Translations under genes and position numbers: made by a program
Source of the DNA: Amblyomma americanum
Lineage: Eukaryota; Arthropoda; Arachnida; Ixodida; Ixodidae
NCBI RefSeq assembly: GCF_052857255.1
Contig: NC_135506.1
Span: 74,661,056-74,725,055, forward strand
DNA: 64,000 nucleotides
Reading direction: 5' to 3'
Shown: piece after piece, positions 9,641 through 20,109 of the stretch
Numbering within the stretch: position 1 is the stretch's first letter
Layout: the number at the start of each line of letters is the position of its first letter
The notes under the pieces: model-generated
The model's database searches: none
The model's input: the letters and a program-made list of their open reading frames with translations, nothing else
Told to the model about the DNA's origin: nothing

Positions 9641-10007
9641 GCCGCGTGAGGCGACACCTCCTCTCCCTCTACCTCAGCGGAGCCTATCTAGTGAAACGAG
9701 CGTCGACGGCAACGGCGTCGACGGCGGCGCCATCTGTTGGAGAGCTGCTGCGGCGTTGTTGGGAAACGGCGGCACAAGGTCGTTCGTCGGTCAGCGCATA
9801 CAGCATACGGCTGCCTACATACGGCATACGGCGCAACGAGCCGAAATGGCGCGCTGGCTGGCCTAGCAAAGCTTTCGTTTTAAAAATGCCTACTACTGTG
9901 TGTGTGTCAGTATGGCTATCTATAGAAACCGCCATCCGCTCGACCTCAAATGTATACAGAGAGATGCTGTTTTTTTTCGACCAGGGCTAACCAGATCTAA
10001 ACCACTA
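9641..10007. other. GC-rich segment of unknown nature
   Basis: 9641-9870 is rich in CG dinucleotides with GTCGACGGC repeated around 9711-9728 and CATACGGC-like repeats around 9805-9830, unlike its AT-rich surroundings. Open frames exist on both strands (9646-9990 plus, 9684-9935 minus) but neither shows a known domain. It could be an unrecognised repeat or a decayed CpG-rich promoter. Confidence 0.4.
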
Positions 10008-10307
10008 GCAGTTTTTAGGAAAAGAAATGACGCAGTAACTGTCTCACATATCTCGGTGGGCACCCGAACCGCGCCGCAAGAGAAGGGATAAAGGAGATTG
10101 TGAAAGAACTACGGAAGAAAGAGGTGCCGTAGTGGAGGTCTCCGGTATAATTTAGGCCACCTGGGTAACTTCCTGCAATCACACCGGACTGCACATGGCG
10201 CCTTCTTGCATTTCGACTCCATTGAAACGCGGCCGCCGCGGTCCGGTTCGATCCCGGGTACTCCGGTTCAGTAGACGAGCGCCTTAACCACTGAGCCACC
10301 GCGGCGG
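10008..10307 (-). mobile_element. SINE-A, near full-length
   Basis: The order on the plus strand is tail (AGTTTTTAGGAAAAG), GAACCGCGCCGCAAG, GTGCCGTAGTGGAGG, then CGGCCGCCGCGG, GGTTCGATCCCGGG, AACCACTGAGCCACCGCGGCGG. The head is complete on the minus strand. More diverged from the reference than the 7660 copy in the mid body. Confidence 0.88.
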
Positions 10308-10734
10308 CTTCAACTTTTAACCTTTTTCTTCTTTAGGGTTTAAGGCATAAGGGCTCCACAGTTCGATATGAAAACCATGCAGCCTTTGGCAATAACTTTG
10401 CTTAGGCGGGCACTTTCGGTGCAGACAGTACGCTTAATCGTGAACCTGCTTTAGACATTTTATGTAAAAACCTGCGGAATAGTGGAGTTAAATTTTCCTA
10501 TGCATGATGAGCACAATAATTGCTTATGTTATGAAGCATTATTAGAATGGTTATCCAAAAAGTTATTGCGGTATAGACCGTCCTGCGTAATAACGTAAAA
10601 GTGCAGCGGTAAGAACGAGCGGCCTGTATTGGCAGTGCGTATCGATATTGATAACAGAGATGTGTTAGTAGCGCCGAATGAGTATGTGTCATTCGTTCCA
10701 CATTGTCTGGCACGGCCTGAATACGTACGTAAAG

Positions 10735-10900
10735 CCCAATTGACGAAAAAGAAAAAGGTCTTACTTCGCAGTGAGCACCAGAACCCTGATATGAGAAAGG
10801 ATTGAGAAACAGGTTCCTGTGGGGAAGGCTGCGTATTACTTTAACAACTTGGGGATCTTTACGTCAATCTGAATGATTCTCGAAGCTAGTCAGAGCTATC
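10735..10900 (-). mobile_element. SINE-A relic, strongly diverged
   Basis: GAAAAAGAAAAAGGTC..GTGAGCACCAGAACC and AACTTGGGGATCTTTACGT follow the order of a minus-strand SINE-A tail and body with many changes. The head is not recognisable. Confidence 0.5.
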
Positions 10901-11504
10901 AGTGCGCCCTAGCCGTAAGTCACACAGGCATAAGCTTGTTGCACATGACATGCACAAATTATGCGAAACATTACCGGGTACACACAGGGGTCCAGAGTGC
11001 AATAAGAGAAAAAACTAGAAAGTGTCACACAGGCGCGACACACGCGCTGTGCGCACACACGCAATTTTTCTTAGTCTTCTAATACTAAGTAAATCTCACG
11101 GCTATTTACAGGCTGTGGCTCTTACTCATTGAGCTAACGTACCAGCGTTAATTATGAACTTGAGATTGTAGAAGCAGCTTAGTCCACATAACCGCACGCC
11201 CCTGCAGATATATTTCATTAAAGAAACAATATGTTGACTCAGCAGTCTGTGTCAGTTAAACTCAGAGTTTATTTTAGAAATAAACGAAGTGTTACTAAGT
11301 GGGTAGTAACTAGCACTCAAAGCAAAAAATAGCAAGGGAGTCATTTATTAACTACTCCCGGAAGAGGGTACTGAATAGTGTTATGAAAAGTAATAAAACG
11401 AAGTCATAGTAAGTGCTGCACTTATCACTTATCTGCCAACTCATCCAAGCTGAGCCCGCTGGAGATTGCGTGCGGTAGGCCAGCAGTTTACGCTTTGCCT
11501 GTGG
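10901..11504. other. No gene seen
   Basis: Only short frames and no recognised repeat ends in this stretch. Confidence 0.5.
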
Positions 11505-12350
11505 TTAGGTGATGCGCCGCGGGCTGTCAAACAGCCTCCGCGAGCTGACATCTTCCTCCATCCTTTGGCATAGTGAAGCCCACTGCCGGCGGTATAGCTT
11601 GTTGGCGTGGCGGCGCACTGCTGCGTCCAAGCGGTTGTAGACAGTCCAGTCGGCGGCTCTGTTAGTCCGTCGCGCCCGTCGCTCAGTGCGATCTCTCTTC
11701 TCGCGCAGATTGAGCAGCTTCATATCAGGTGTGTGCTGCCCTGCCCTTGCCTCTGCTCGTTGGGTGACTGCGAGAGCGCTTCGGACTAGACTTGAAAAGA
11801 AATCTGCGCCAGTGGCCGCCGCCTCGTCGACCGCCCGCCTGAACGCACTCCATTTGGTAATGGAGTGGGCACCTTTTTGGCGCGCCTCCATATCAGTGGG
11901 TTCGATTAGTATGGAGTAATGATCTGAGCCCCAGAGAGATGGTTATTGGCGCCATGTCGCCTCGATGCCTCAAGATGCGAAGGCAACGTCGATGCCAGAG
12001 CCAGTTGTTCCTGGTCGTCGAAACGTGGGCTCGCCGGTGTTCAAGGGGGTGAGTCCCAGCTGCGTTGCTGCGTCGTGCAGGTCGTCTGCACGCGGAGTGG
12101 CGCGCACTGCCCCACGCACTATGGTGGGCGTTAAAATCACCACAGATGATTTGGCGCGGGGCACAGCATGAAGACACAGCACGAAAACACAGTGCGTTCC
12201 ACGCGACAGCTAGACGCACATAAACACTGGCCACCGTCGTGTCAACACCACCGACGCGCTCAGTCACAACCACGCACTCCTGGGCTTCAGATGTCGCCGC
12301 CGCCGAGCCGACGAGGGTGTTCTGGGCGTCCTGCCGCACGTATATAGCGC
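11505..12350 (-). pseudogene. LINE ORF2 relic: APE endonuclease and linker
   Basis: On the minus strand the endonuclease core reads ICGDFNAHHSAWGS (bases around 12110-12150), the catalytic GDFNAHH motif of apurinic/apyrimidinic-type LINE endonucleases. After a frameshift, GEPTFRRPGTTGSGIDVAFAS and later GSDHYSI give the remaining endonuclease motifs. The 129-codon frame at 11505-11891 is the basic linker before the reverse transcriptase (ADWTVYNRLDAAVRRHANK). No RT sequence follows on the left, so the 3' part is deleted or the copy was rearranged. The clade is not certain; arthropod R1, LOA, Jockey and I groups all share this motif style. Confidence 0.8.
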
Positions 12351-12464
12351 ACCTTGATTTCCCGGGGCGATGAGATGTGTCTCAGGTGGTTCAGTATCAA
12401 TGGCAGATGCCGGGGCTAACAGAAATTTTTCCTTCATTTTTACTATTATTTTAATAAAACCACT

Positions 12465-12580
12465 TACTACTACTTCTTTATCCCTTCCTTTACGGCGCGG
12501 CTCAGGTATCCACAGATATATTTGAGGCAGTTGCTGCGTCCTTTCCTTTCCTCAAAACCAATTTTCAATTTTTCATTTTT
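12465..12580 (+). mobile_element. SINE-A tail fragment
   Basis: CTTTATCCCTTCCTTTACGGCGCGG, TCAGGTATCCACAGATATAT and CCTCAAAACCAATTTTC match the last third of SINE-A in plus orientation. Confidence 0.8.
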
Positions 12581-13129
12581 TTTCTTGTCCATAAGGTGGA
12601 GCTCGTGTCTCCTCTAGATTTTTTGGTTGCTGTTGTTTCTTTGTACCCATCAGCAGTGATGTCCCTAAATACGGAGCATTTATGCTTTAAAGTGTCTTTT
12701 TGGTGACATTTGATGTATACACTTGTGGAACACGAGGAGTACAAAATTCCTGTCATGTTGAGCACAATTGTTACTTGAGCTGTGATGCAGAAATAGCAGT
12801 GGTTTTTTTAAAGCAACTAATGCGCTACAGTCCGTCCTGTATCAGAACGCAAAACTTTCAGCAAGAGTAGGCTGGCTCCGGTTGCGCAAGCGCTCCCGTT
12901 CTCCTGGATTGAGTGTATTTCCAGTGTTTTCTGCGTCTTCATGATTTTTGGAGTGTTAGTGCCATCCTCTATAAGTTCACTTTGTGTTATCATCCAGACC
13001 GTATGGAGTCAATCACCTACACTTTGTGTAATCAACCCACAGCGGTGCTTGAGTGCATTAGCAATGAATATTCAACGCCGTTCATTACCTAGGCGTTGCC
13101 TGGCGCTGGAGCGTTCACTTCCCTTTGGC
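12581..13129. other. No gene seen
   Basis: Only short frames without recognisable domains. Confidence 0.5.
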
Positions 13130-13309
13130 CACCATTACAGAGTGCGGAAGAGGAGCCGTTGAGAACAGCTCTGGAATAACTTTAACAGCTGCACGGCACA
13201 CGGTTGTCTTTGCAGTGTTGCATCCATCGAAATACCGCAGCTGCGGCTGGTTTTCTGGGTCCTCCTGCTCAGTAGTCGAGTGCACTTACTACTTAGCCAC
13301 GAAGGCGGG
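13130..13309 (-). mobile_element. SINE-A relic with degraded head
   Basis: The plus strand reads CTCTGGAATAACTTTAACAG, GCACGGCACACGG, CCATCGAAATACCGCAGCTGCGG, then TCAGTAGTCGAGTGC and TTAGCCACGAAGGCGGG, which follow the minus-strand SINE-A body and head with many substitutions. The B-box is lost. Confidence 0.65.
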
Positions 13310-13967
13310 TCGGAACCGGGCTGGTTGTCGTCGTAGTGGGGTGCCAACTCTTGAGTGGTACAATCATGCTCCGTCCGTCTCTTGCGTTTGGCGCTTTCGG
13401 CGTCGCCTTTGCGGATGTGGTCGCGAGCTTGAGGATCAGAATTTTCTCAGCGTCACCCCCGTGCCCTCTTCTCCATGGCCGTTGAAGTCTGAAATTCCAC
13501 GTATCATTCCTGGGAGCTCGTGTTGGGGGCAGTGTTCACGAGGGCGTATTAATGTGGTGACGGCTGCTAATTTTACACGTGCGGGGCGGAGTTAATAAAA
13601 CGTTGAGTACAGAGTCGATCACACTTGTCTACAACGCTCGAGCGGTGGGCTGAAGAGCAAATGAAATTAAATCTTAGCGCAGCTGCATTGCTGAGGGCAA
13701 GGCGCTGGTGCGTGTTCGTTTCACATGAATATTGGGCTGCGGTACAGCAAGTATTATCAATGAAAGTCAATACCTACTTTATAATTTCGCATTGTTTCCA
13801 CCTGAATGCAGGGCTCTAGAACTCTAGACAACTCTAGACAAGTGCGATCGACTCGGTATTTATTGAGCATAGTCTAAGGCACTAAAGTAAAACAATAAAT
13901 GCCGACTTGCGCGACGAATAGTTGTAAAAATTCAAGGGGGCACTATGTTGACCTAAAGTGCGGTGAG

Positions 13968-14324
13968 GCGAAAGCCTTTAGCGCGGTGTTGCTGCTTGTG
14001 TCACTGATGTGTGCTTAAGATGTTAATTAAGTACTTGCGTTTGCCCGCGTTCTGAGACTCCATTGAAGCGAGCGCTAGGAGGGAGGTTGTGCTGCACCCG
14101 ACGTGGTCGACAGCTTCGAGGCGTCCGGCGCGGGCGCGGCGCGTGCGCCAGTGGCGCCACCTCGGGCATGCCTGGTGAACTTCCAATGGTGCAACATGGC
14201 CTCCAAGATTATTCGCCGGCACTAGCGCCGGGCGGGTGATCTCGGAAGCCATGGGCGCAAGAGCGTAACGGATGGACGGACGCACGCACGGACGGACGGA
14301 GCATCTGCCATTAAAGGCTTTCGC
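13968..14324. repeat. Possible 357-bp element with 13-bp terminal inverted repeats
   Basis: GCGAAAGCCTTTA at 13968-13980 and its exact complement TAAAGGCTTTCGC at 14312-14324 bound a GC-rich interior that includes a GACG/GCAC microsatellite (14274-14301). The inverted ends resemble those of family D (AATGCAATAGCGTTAAAGG). No transposase is encoded; a MITE is one reading. Flanking target duplications were not found, and a 13 bp match could be chance. Confidence 0.4.
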
Positions 14325-15666
14325 ATTGAAATGTTCTGGGGCGAAGCTACCCACGCTGGTTCCATCAACAGTCTCGGTGTTCCCAAAGGCGAGCTCTACA
14401 GAGGTGTGGAGAAAATGAAAGAATACAAAAAATAGGAACTGCATATAACGTCTTGCAAACCTCAGCGTCGTAGTCTTTCCTGCCACCCAGAACAGCTACT
14501 GACAATGTGGCAAGCTTTTTTCGGTCTGGCCTACAATCACAAAACCTTAAGTTGACGCTCTGCAAGTCTAAACAATTCACTTGTCCATCCAACAGGCATT
14601 ATTGGAAGACGAATAGATTATCCAGCAAAACAAAAAAATTTGACTCATCCAGGAAATCAAAAAATATCGGGTAGCTTGGCTGTGGAACTGCCTAGTATGT
14701 TACGGGTCATAGAGGAAAACAGTGCCGAGTCCGGATGGGCAGTGTGTTTATCATTCTAAAAAGTCTGAAAAGATTGCCTAGATATCTCTGGATAGAGAAG
14801 TTCATGTGCCTTCATTGAGAGGATGAGTTAGTTTTGATCTCCGTCTGATTTTTGTCTGAGCCATGCTCCATTTTGTCCACGGGGTGGTACAAAATGGGTC
14901 GTTTTGAAAGATTCGAAATGAATAAGTTTACCTCTATTACCTTCCAACAAGCGTTTTCACATTTCATGCGGGGGTAAGGCCAGGACGGTTGGAAATAACT
15001 CGGCGATATTTGTTTTTAATAGCTGCGAATAATACAAATGAAGCCATGAAGAGCAAATTTGCGTCGTGTTTTGTCCCGCTACCCCTAGCTTTTATCCCCA
15101 ACTTTCCTCAGTCCTGTTCCCTGGATACCTCGTGGAAATACGCTGCGAGTTTTACTGGAGAGATCGGGTCTCCCTACCTGACACCTCATGTTTTATTGGG
15201 CGTGTACTTTCGAGCAAAGCAAACGCCTGGTGATGCTAATATATTTGACGCACGACTATTGTGAAACTACAAGAGGAGAAAATAAGACTACAATACAATG
15301 CTGTTGTTTGAAGTATTTATTTACCGAACTAATTTTTAACGCAATGCTTGGATCCCCTGCTTCAGGTTTCTATTGGTCGAAGCTTCTAGAGCAGCGCTGT
15401 TTACGAGCCATTTCTATCCCGCTGTGCCTACGTTGAGCGGCGTGACCTCCCACTGGTAATGCAGGCCCGTAGCTTATGTTAGATATCCGTAATATCTCCA
15501 CAGAGCCGACCTGCTCCCGAGTCAACTTCTGGATACCAGTTGTGTTGTGATTTTGGGCTGTGATACGCGTTGGTTTCTTTTCATGTTTTTGTTATTTTCA
15601 TGTCCTTCTTTAACTCTGCAGAGGATTTGGGACATTCTGTTCGTTCTAAGCTCTAGTGATGTAGGA
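14325..15666. other. No gene seen
   Basis: Short open frames only (for example 14989-15264 and 15188-15436), none with recognised domains. Confidence 0.5.
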
Positions 15667-16140
15667 TTAATGCATTATTGTAGAGTGATACATCATGTTT
15701 CTGTTCACTGTGCAATAGTGATCGGAACAGTACTTCACGCCTGAGGTCATAGGCCAGTTCATTGCTCCATACCGCTTGTTGTCCAGGAGCCTCATTATGA
15801 GTGCTGATTCCAAGTTCGTGTCCTTGAGGATCCGAGTGGCCCACTCATGGACCCAGCCCTTGATGTAGTTTCTGCACACGGTTTGAGCGTAGTGAAGGCA
15901 CGACTGCCTCAGGATCAACCCGCAGTAGTCTGCCTTCTTGTTAGGAAGCTTGAGTAGTAAAAATGCCATCATCTGGTCCGCCTGCGTCAGTGTACATTGT
16001 TCGTGGAGATGAATTCCAGTTCTTTCAATTGCATTTTGCTCTAGCTTCTCTTCTGCCCTTGTTGTAAGTAGGATGCCTATTCTTGGGGATGGGGCCAACG
16101 TGATTTTTTTTCTCATTTTTGGTTGTATATCCGCTGTCAA
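15667..16140 (-). CDS. Unrecognised 157-codon open frame
   Basis: The frame starts at an ATG at 16140 and encodes 157 residues, mixed charged and hydrophobic, without low-complexity runs, signal peptide or membrane segment. The central part (about residues 60-120) looks protein-like, with a regular hydrophobic pattern, and is more convincing than neighbouring frames. I do not recognise a family. Upstream on the minus strand there is no clear promoter or partner exon. It could be an exon of a host gene, a piece of a transposon or another integrated sequence, or chance. Confidence 0.25.
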   Translation of the reverse strand: MTADIQPKMRKKITLAPSPRIGILLTTRAEEKLEQNAIERTGIHLHEQCTLTQADQMMAFLLLKLPNKKADYCGLILRQSCLHYAQTVCRNYIKGWVHEWATRILKDTNLESALIMRLLDNKRYGAMNWPMTSGVKYCSDHYCTVNRNMMYHSTIMH

Positions 16141-17989
16141 CCTCTTAACCGGAGGAATGGTATTCCGAGTATCGCAACAAGCCTTATTATTGTGGTAGTG
16201 GATGAGAATTTATAGACTTGACTTCAGTGCGTCTTTGTTAACTCGTCATCAGTGTGGCGGACAGTGAGCCTCATTAGTCGGCCGTTTGAGGTGTGCGTAT
16301 GTAACCCCAAGGTTTGTTTCACGGATTTCCTTGCGCTTGTGTCCAAAATATTTGGGTCCCCCTTTTTTGAGAGAGGGGTCCGACATCACATACAATCCAC
16401 CGTTGTCATCCGCGCCGACTGCAGGAATCTGAATTCTGCTTCAATGCCACACAGTTTCTCATCGCTGCATGCTGGAATATGATAATAAAGATAGCAGCAG
16501 GCAGCTCTCGTCATCTTACCTCTGCAATACGATAATAGGGCTAGTTGGTTTTACATACTGCTGGATTGGATGCGCTACCTCTAGGAAACAACGCAGGACG
16601 AAAACGAAGACTACAAGTCAAGCGCGCTTGACATAAGGTCTTAGTTTTTTTTCCTTTGTAGCCTCCTAGCGGTAGCCCGTCCAACACACATATAAACAAG
16701 CAGCCAGCCCCAATTTCTCTGCTTCAGAGGCTAGATGAGGACTGATACCTTCTGCTATAATTATTATCATTTTCCAGTATGCGCAGTTGGGCAGCTGTGT
16801 GCTCTTTAAAGTAAATTTCAGGTGATTCCAGTTGGCGTAGACGGCGAATGTCGACCTCGAAGTAACTCTGACAGGACGGCTAAGAATACCATTCATTCAG
16901 CTCGTCTGCTCCTCGATTTTGAATTACTATCGTGCGGTATTCCCGGATACTGTTTTTAAAGCTTCTATGGTTTACTGTAATTTAGAATGAAATGGATCTA
17001 ACCGAATGTGACATCATTTGCTAGGGTGGTGAGGGACCCGGTCCGACCACCTTCGCGAGCGAAAGCGACGATGAACCTTGAACTTATCCACTACAAAGTG
17101 TCACGCATAGCATAAGACTCTGTTGTACAATAAGGCATTTGTCCGAGAATATAGCAGCAAGAAATTACTTGAAAATTGCTGCTTTTGTGTAAGAGCTACA
17201 CAGCGAAAATCGAGATAAAGGTGTGGCCCTTAGTAAAGTATATATCGTAGTATACATGCGTAATGTTCAGGAGACTGTAGAGTACTGTTTATATCTTTTA
17301 AAAGTGTCGTTGTATTCTCTGATGTTTTAGAAAAGAAGTTGAAGGAAGATATTTATTTGAACTAAGTGACAGAGTAATACCTCACTGCGCTTCGCTCGGA
17401 CGACACACCCTTTCACATGATGTTCATTAGTGATCCGCTGAGAGTAAAGGAAACCCGCATGTTGGGGAAGAGTCCGTTGATCTAGCGCTTAATCAAAGTG
17501 ACATTTAAGCATGATGACTGTTTACTTTGAGTGATCCGTGCGACTGCATTAACTAGATATTGGACTGGTGCTCTTTCTTACAGGGTTTTATGGTCATTTA
17601 CTCGCTCTAAGTGCGCAGGAAGGCTGCCGGATTTTGTGGTGTCTCATCACTTGAATCTGATTTCAGCATCATGGTAACGTTTTTGTTCTTAACCACAAAA
17701 CGATTCTCACAGCAACAAATATCACGATGAAAGAAAACATTAAATCCTGTTAACTTATTGATGAGTTACCAAGAAGGCAGTGTTTGAATAGAAATATCGG
17801 TTATTTTATTTCATTAACACCTGCCACGCATGATTTCCGATTCTTCTTAACCTGATAACCGATTAGGCACCATGCCACACGAAACGCTACGGATTTGTAC
17901 GACACTTTGTTTCGACCGCGATCGCGTTTGGAACTGTGGAACACGAAAGAAAGTAGGCCTACTCTGCATTAGCACTAAATTGGCAGGAT
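16141..17989. other. No gene seen
   Basis: AT-rich with short frames only. No repeat family identified by eye. Confidence 0.5.
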
Positions 17990-18870
17990 ACACTCAAGCG
18001 CATACAATCGCCCCCGAAACATGGACCATAAAATCCGCGCAAGCCGGAGAGGCTCGCGAGCAACACTTTTTATGCGGGGGCGCGGGAATCTACTCAATGT
18101 GAGATACACCGACGCGGCGCACTACGCGTCGCGGTCGGCAAAAACGGCCAGTGTAGCTACTCATACACTGCAGGAAGTAACCGCAGCCACCATATGCACC
18201 ACGAGCACTTTGGAGGCCGAAGAGGAAGCTATTGCGCTCAAAGTTGTCTCCAAAATGGAGGGAGAAAGAGCCTACCCCGTCGCCGACTCCCAAGAAGCAA
18301 GCAAACAGTTTCCGCCGCCGCACATCACATCCTGAAGAGCAGGCAACAGTAATTATTCGACGTGGTTCATCCTTGAACAACTGGTCACGTGTCTCTCTGT
18401 GGAAACAGCGAACGCAAGCTATCGCCCTAGCTTACGGGAACCGAGTATCTCATTACGGCTCACGATCCCCAGAAACGGTGCTCCGACAGTATAGCGCTAT
18501 TCTTCGACACCATAGGCTCAAGCGCCTGACCTGCCCCCGCCACACAGTCCTCACGAGGGAGGAAGCGGTTCCATGCAGACATACATCACACACCCTACGC
18601 CACGAAATGCACACCTGTGACGCCTTTCTCACAATATGTCACACCCCATGGACTTCCTTACCAACCCCAGTAATACCCAACCACAACCCTGACCCGAGGG
18701 AGGCCGCGATGACGATCTTTATCCTGTAAAACAAACGGGAGCTGGTGCACCGGGCCCGGCTGACAGTGAGAGCCATAGGAGCCCTGGACTAAGGGTCCCT
18801 CCACACACAGAGGACCTCCTTGTAAGCTAAAAAACATTTTGTGCCAAAACTCTCACTACAATCCATGAAA
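17990..18870 (+). pseudogene. I-like LINE 3' end: RNase H and C-terminus
   Basis: The plus strand encodes an RNase H core: YTDAA (about 18103-18117) gives the first catalytic Asp, LEAEEEAIAL (about 18212-18240) the Glu, and ADSQEA (about 18282-18300) the second Asp. After a frameshift a 166-codon frame (18232-18729) continues with SLWKQRTQAIALAYGNR and SRSPETVLRQYSAILRHHRLKRL, which I recognise as the RNase H end and C-terminal tail of tick I-like LINE proteins. The C-terminal cysteine cluster is degraded. A short 3' UTR follows and ends near an A-run (18866-18874). The copy is 5' truncated: no RT is present. Confidence 0.75.
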
Positions 18871-19205
18871 AAAAAGTACCGTAAAGAGCTTTTCTTGCTT
18901 CCTTGTGTTTCTCGTGTGACAATTCATTGTGTAATACTCTTGCTGTTTTTCCTGGAAACAATATAATTTTCTTCTCTTCTAAACTGGGTGCCTATCAGAC
19001 ATGCCCCGAGGGACGAGATTCGCCGCTGTTTCTTCTCTGAACTTTCTATATAAACAAGTTTACCAATCTTCCCGTATTTGCGCAGTGCACTTTAAAGTCT
19101 CGCTTCAGAAACGCCCTGTCCTTTGCTTTCTTCCTATGTTCCTTGCTGGCTTTCGCGAAACATTTTCCAGAAGTAAACTGAAATCGCTGTGAGGTTATTG
19201 CAGCA

Positions 19206-20003
19206 ATGGCGCCCAAAGAGTGTACAAATGCACCGTGGCCGAGACAAACAGCGCAGGAATTTGTCGCATCATTTAGGAAGACGCGGCGAATAACGGCAGT
19301 GACGTCAGAGGGCGCACAAAACCCGCACCCATACAACCGGCGAATCTCTTGATGCCTACAAATGTTGAGCTTTCGAAGGATGTCGACGCGTTGCGAAAGG
19401 AAGTAGGCGAGCTGCGCAGCAGCCTAGAGCTTTTTAATGAATTGTATGAAAAGATGAAGCATGAGCAAGCCCACCTCGTAAAAGAGAATAAAGACCTAAT
19501 CCGAACAAACAAGCAACTAGCTCAAAGAATGTCCGAATTGGAGCAATACTCCCGAATCAACAATGTAGAAGTCAAAGGGGTCCCTACCACTCAGGGCGAG
19601 AACTGTGTCGCCATCATTGAGGAAATTGGAAAAAAAATTGAGTGCCCTGTCACCACTGAAGACATTGATGTTGCCCACCGTGTTCCAGCTAAGGAAGATG
19701 AGAACATTATCGTTCGCTTTTACTCCCGCGAAAAGAAAACCGAGTTTGTTAAGAAGGCGAAAAAAGCACGCATTACAACAAGTTCCATAGGTTTCACAGC
19801 ACCCATTCTTGACAAGTCCGTTTACGTTAATGACCACCTGACTCCGGAAAACAAGCCCCTGTTCGCAAAAGCACTGGCTCTAAAAAAGGAAAAAAGGCTG
19901 GAAATTCCTTTGGGTTGATAACTGCCGTATCAAGGCTCGCAAGACCGAAGACAGCCGCGTGTACCGAATCTCCGGAGTCGATGACCTCGCTATGTTCACA
20001 TAA
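19206..20003 (+). pseudogene. CR1-like LINE ORF1 (coiled coil, RNA-binding)
   Basis: An ATG at 19206 opens a short frame (MAPKECTNAPW) that ends at a stop near 19350; the main frame, 19349-19918, gives 189 residues. Residues about 8-70 are a heptad-rich coiled coil (KDVDALRKEVGELRSSLELF onwards); SRINNVEVKGVP and the following ~100 residues resemble the L1-ORF1-like/FP-C RNA-binding domain. A frameshift near 19911 moves the ending (KFLWVDNCRIKARKTEDSRV, then DDLAMFT and a stop at 20001-20003) into another frame. The protein would bind LINE RNA in the retrotransposition particle. At least two frameshifts separate the pieces. Confidence 0.75.
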
Positions 20004-20109
20004 TCTAATCTTCACTGCACGCGGGTCCCGCTCCACATTGCAATGATTACGATCTTGACCAGTTAAAGTACTTTCTTGCAAACTCAGTATCATCGCAGAA
20101 ATCTGTCAT

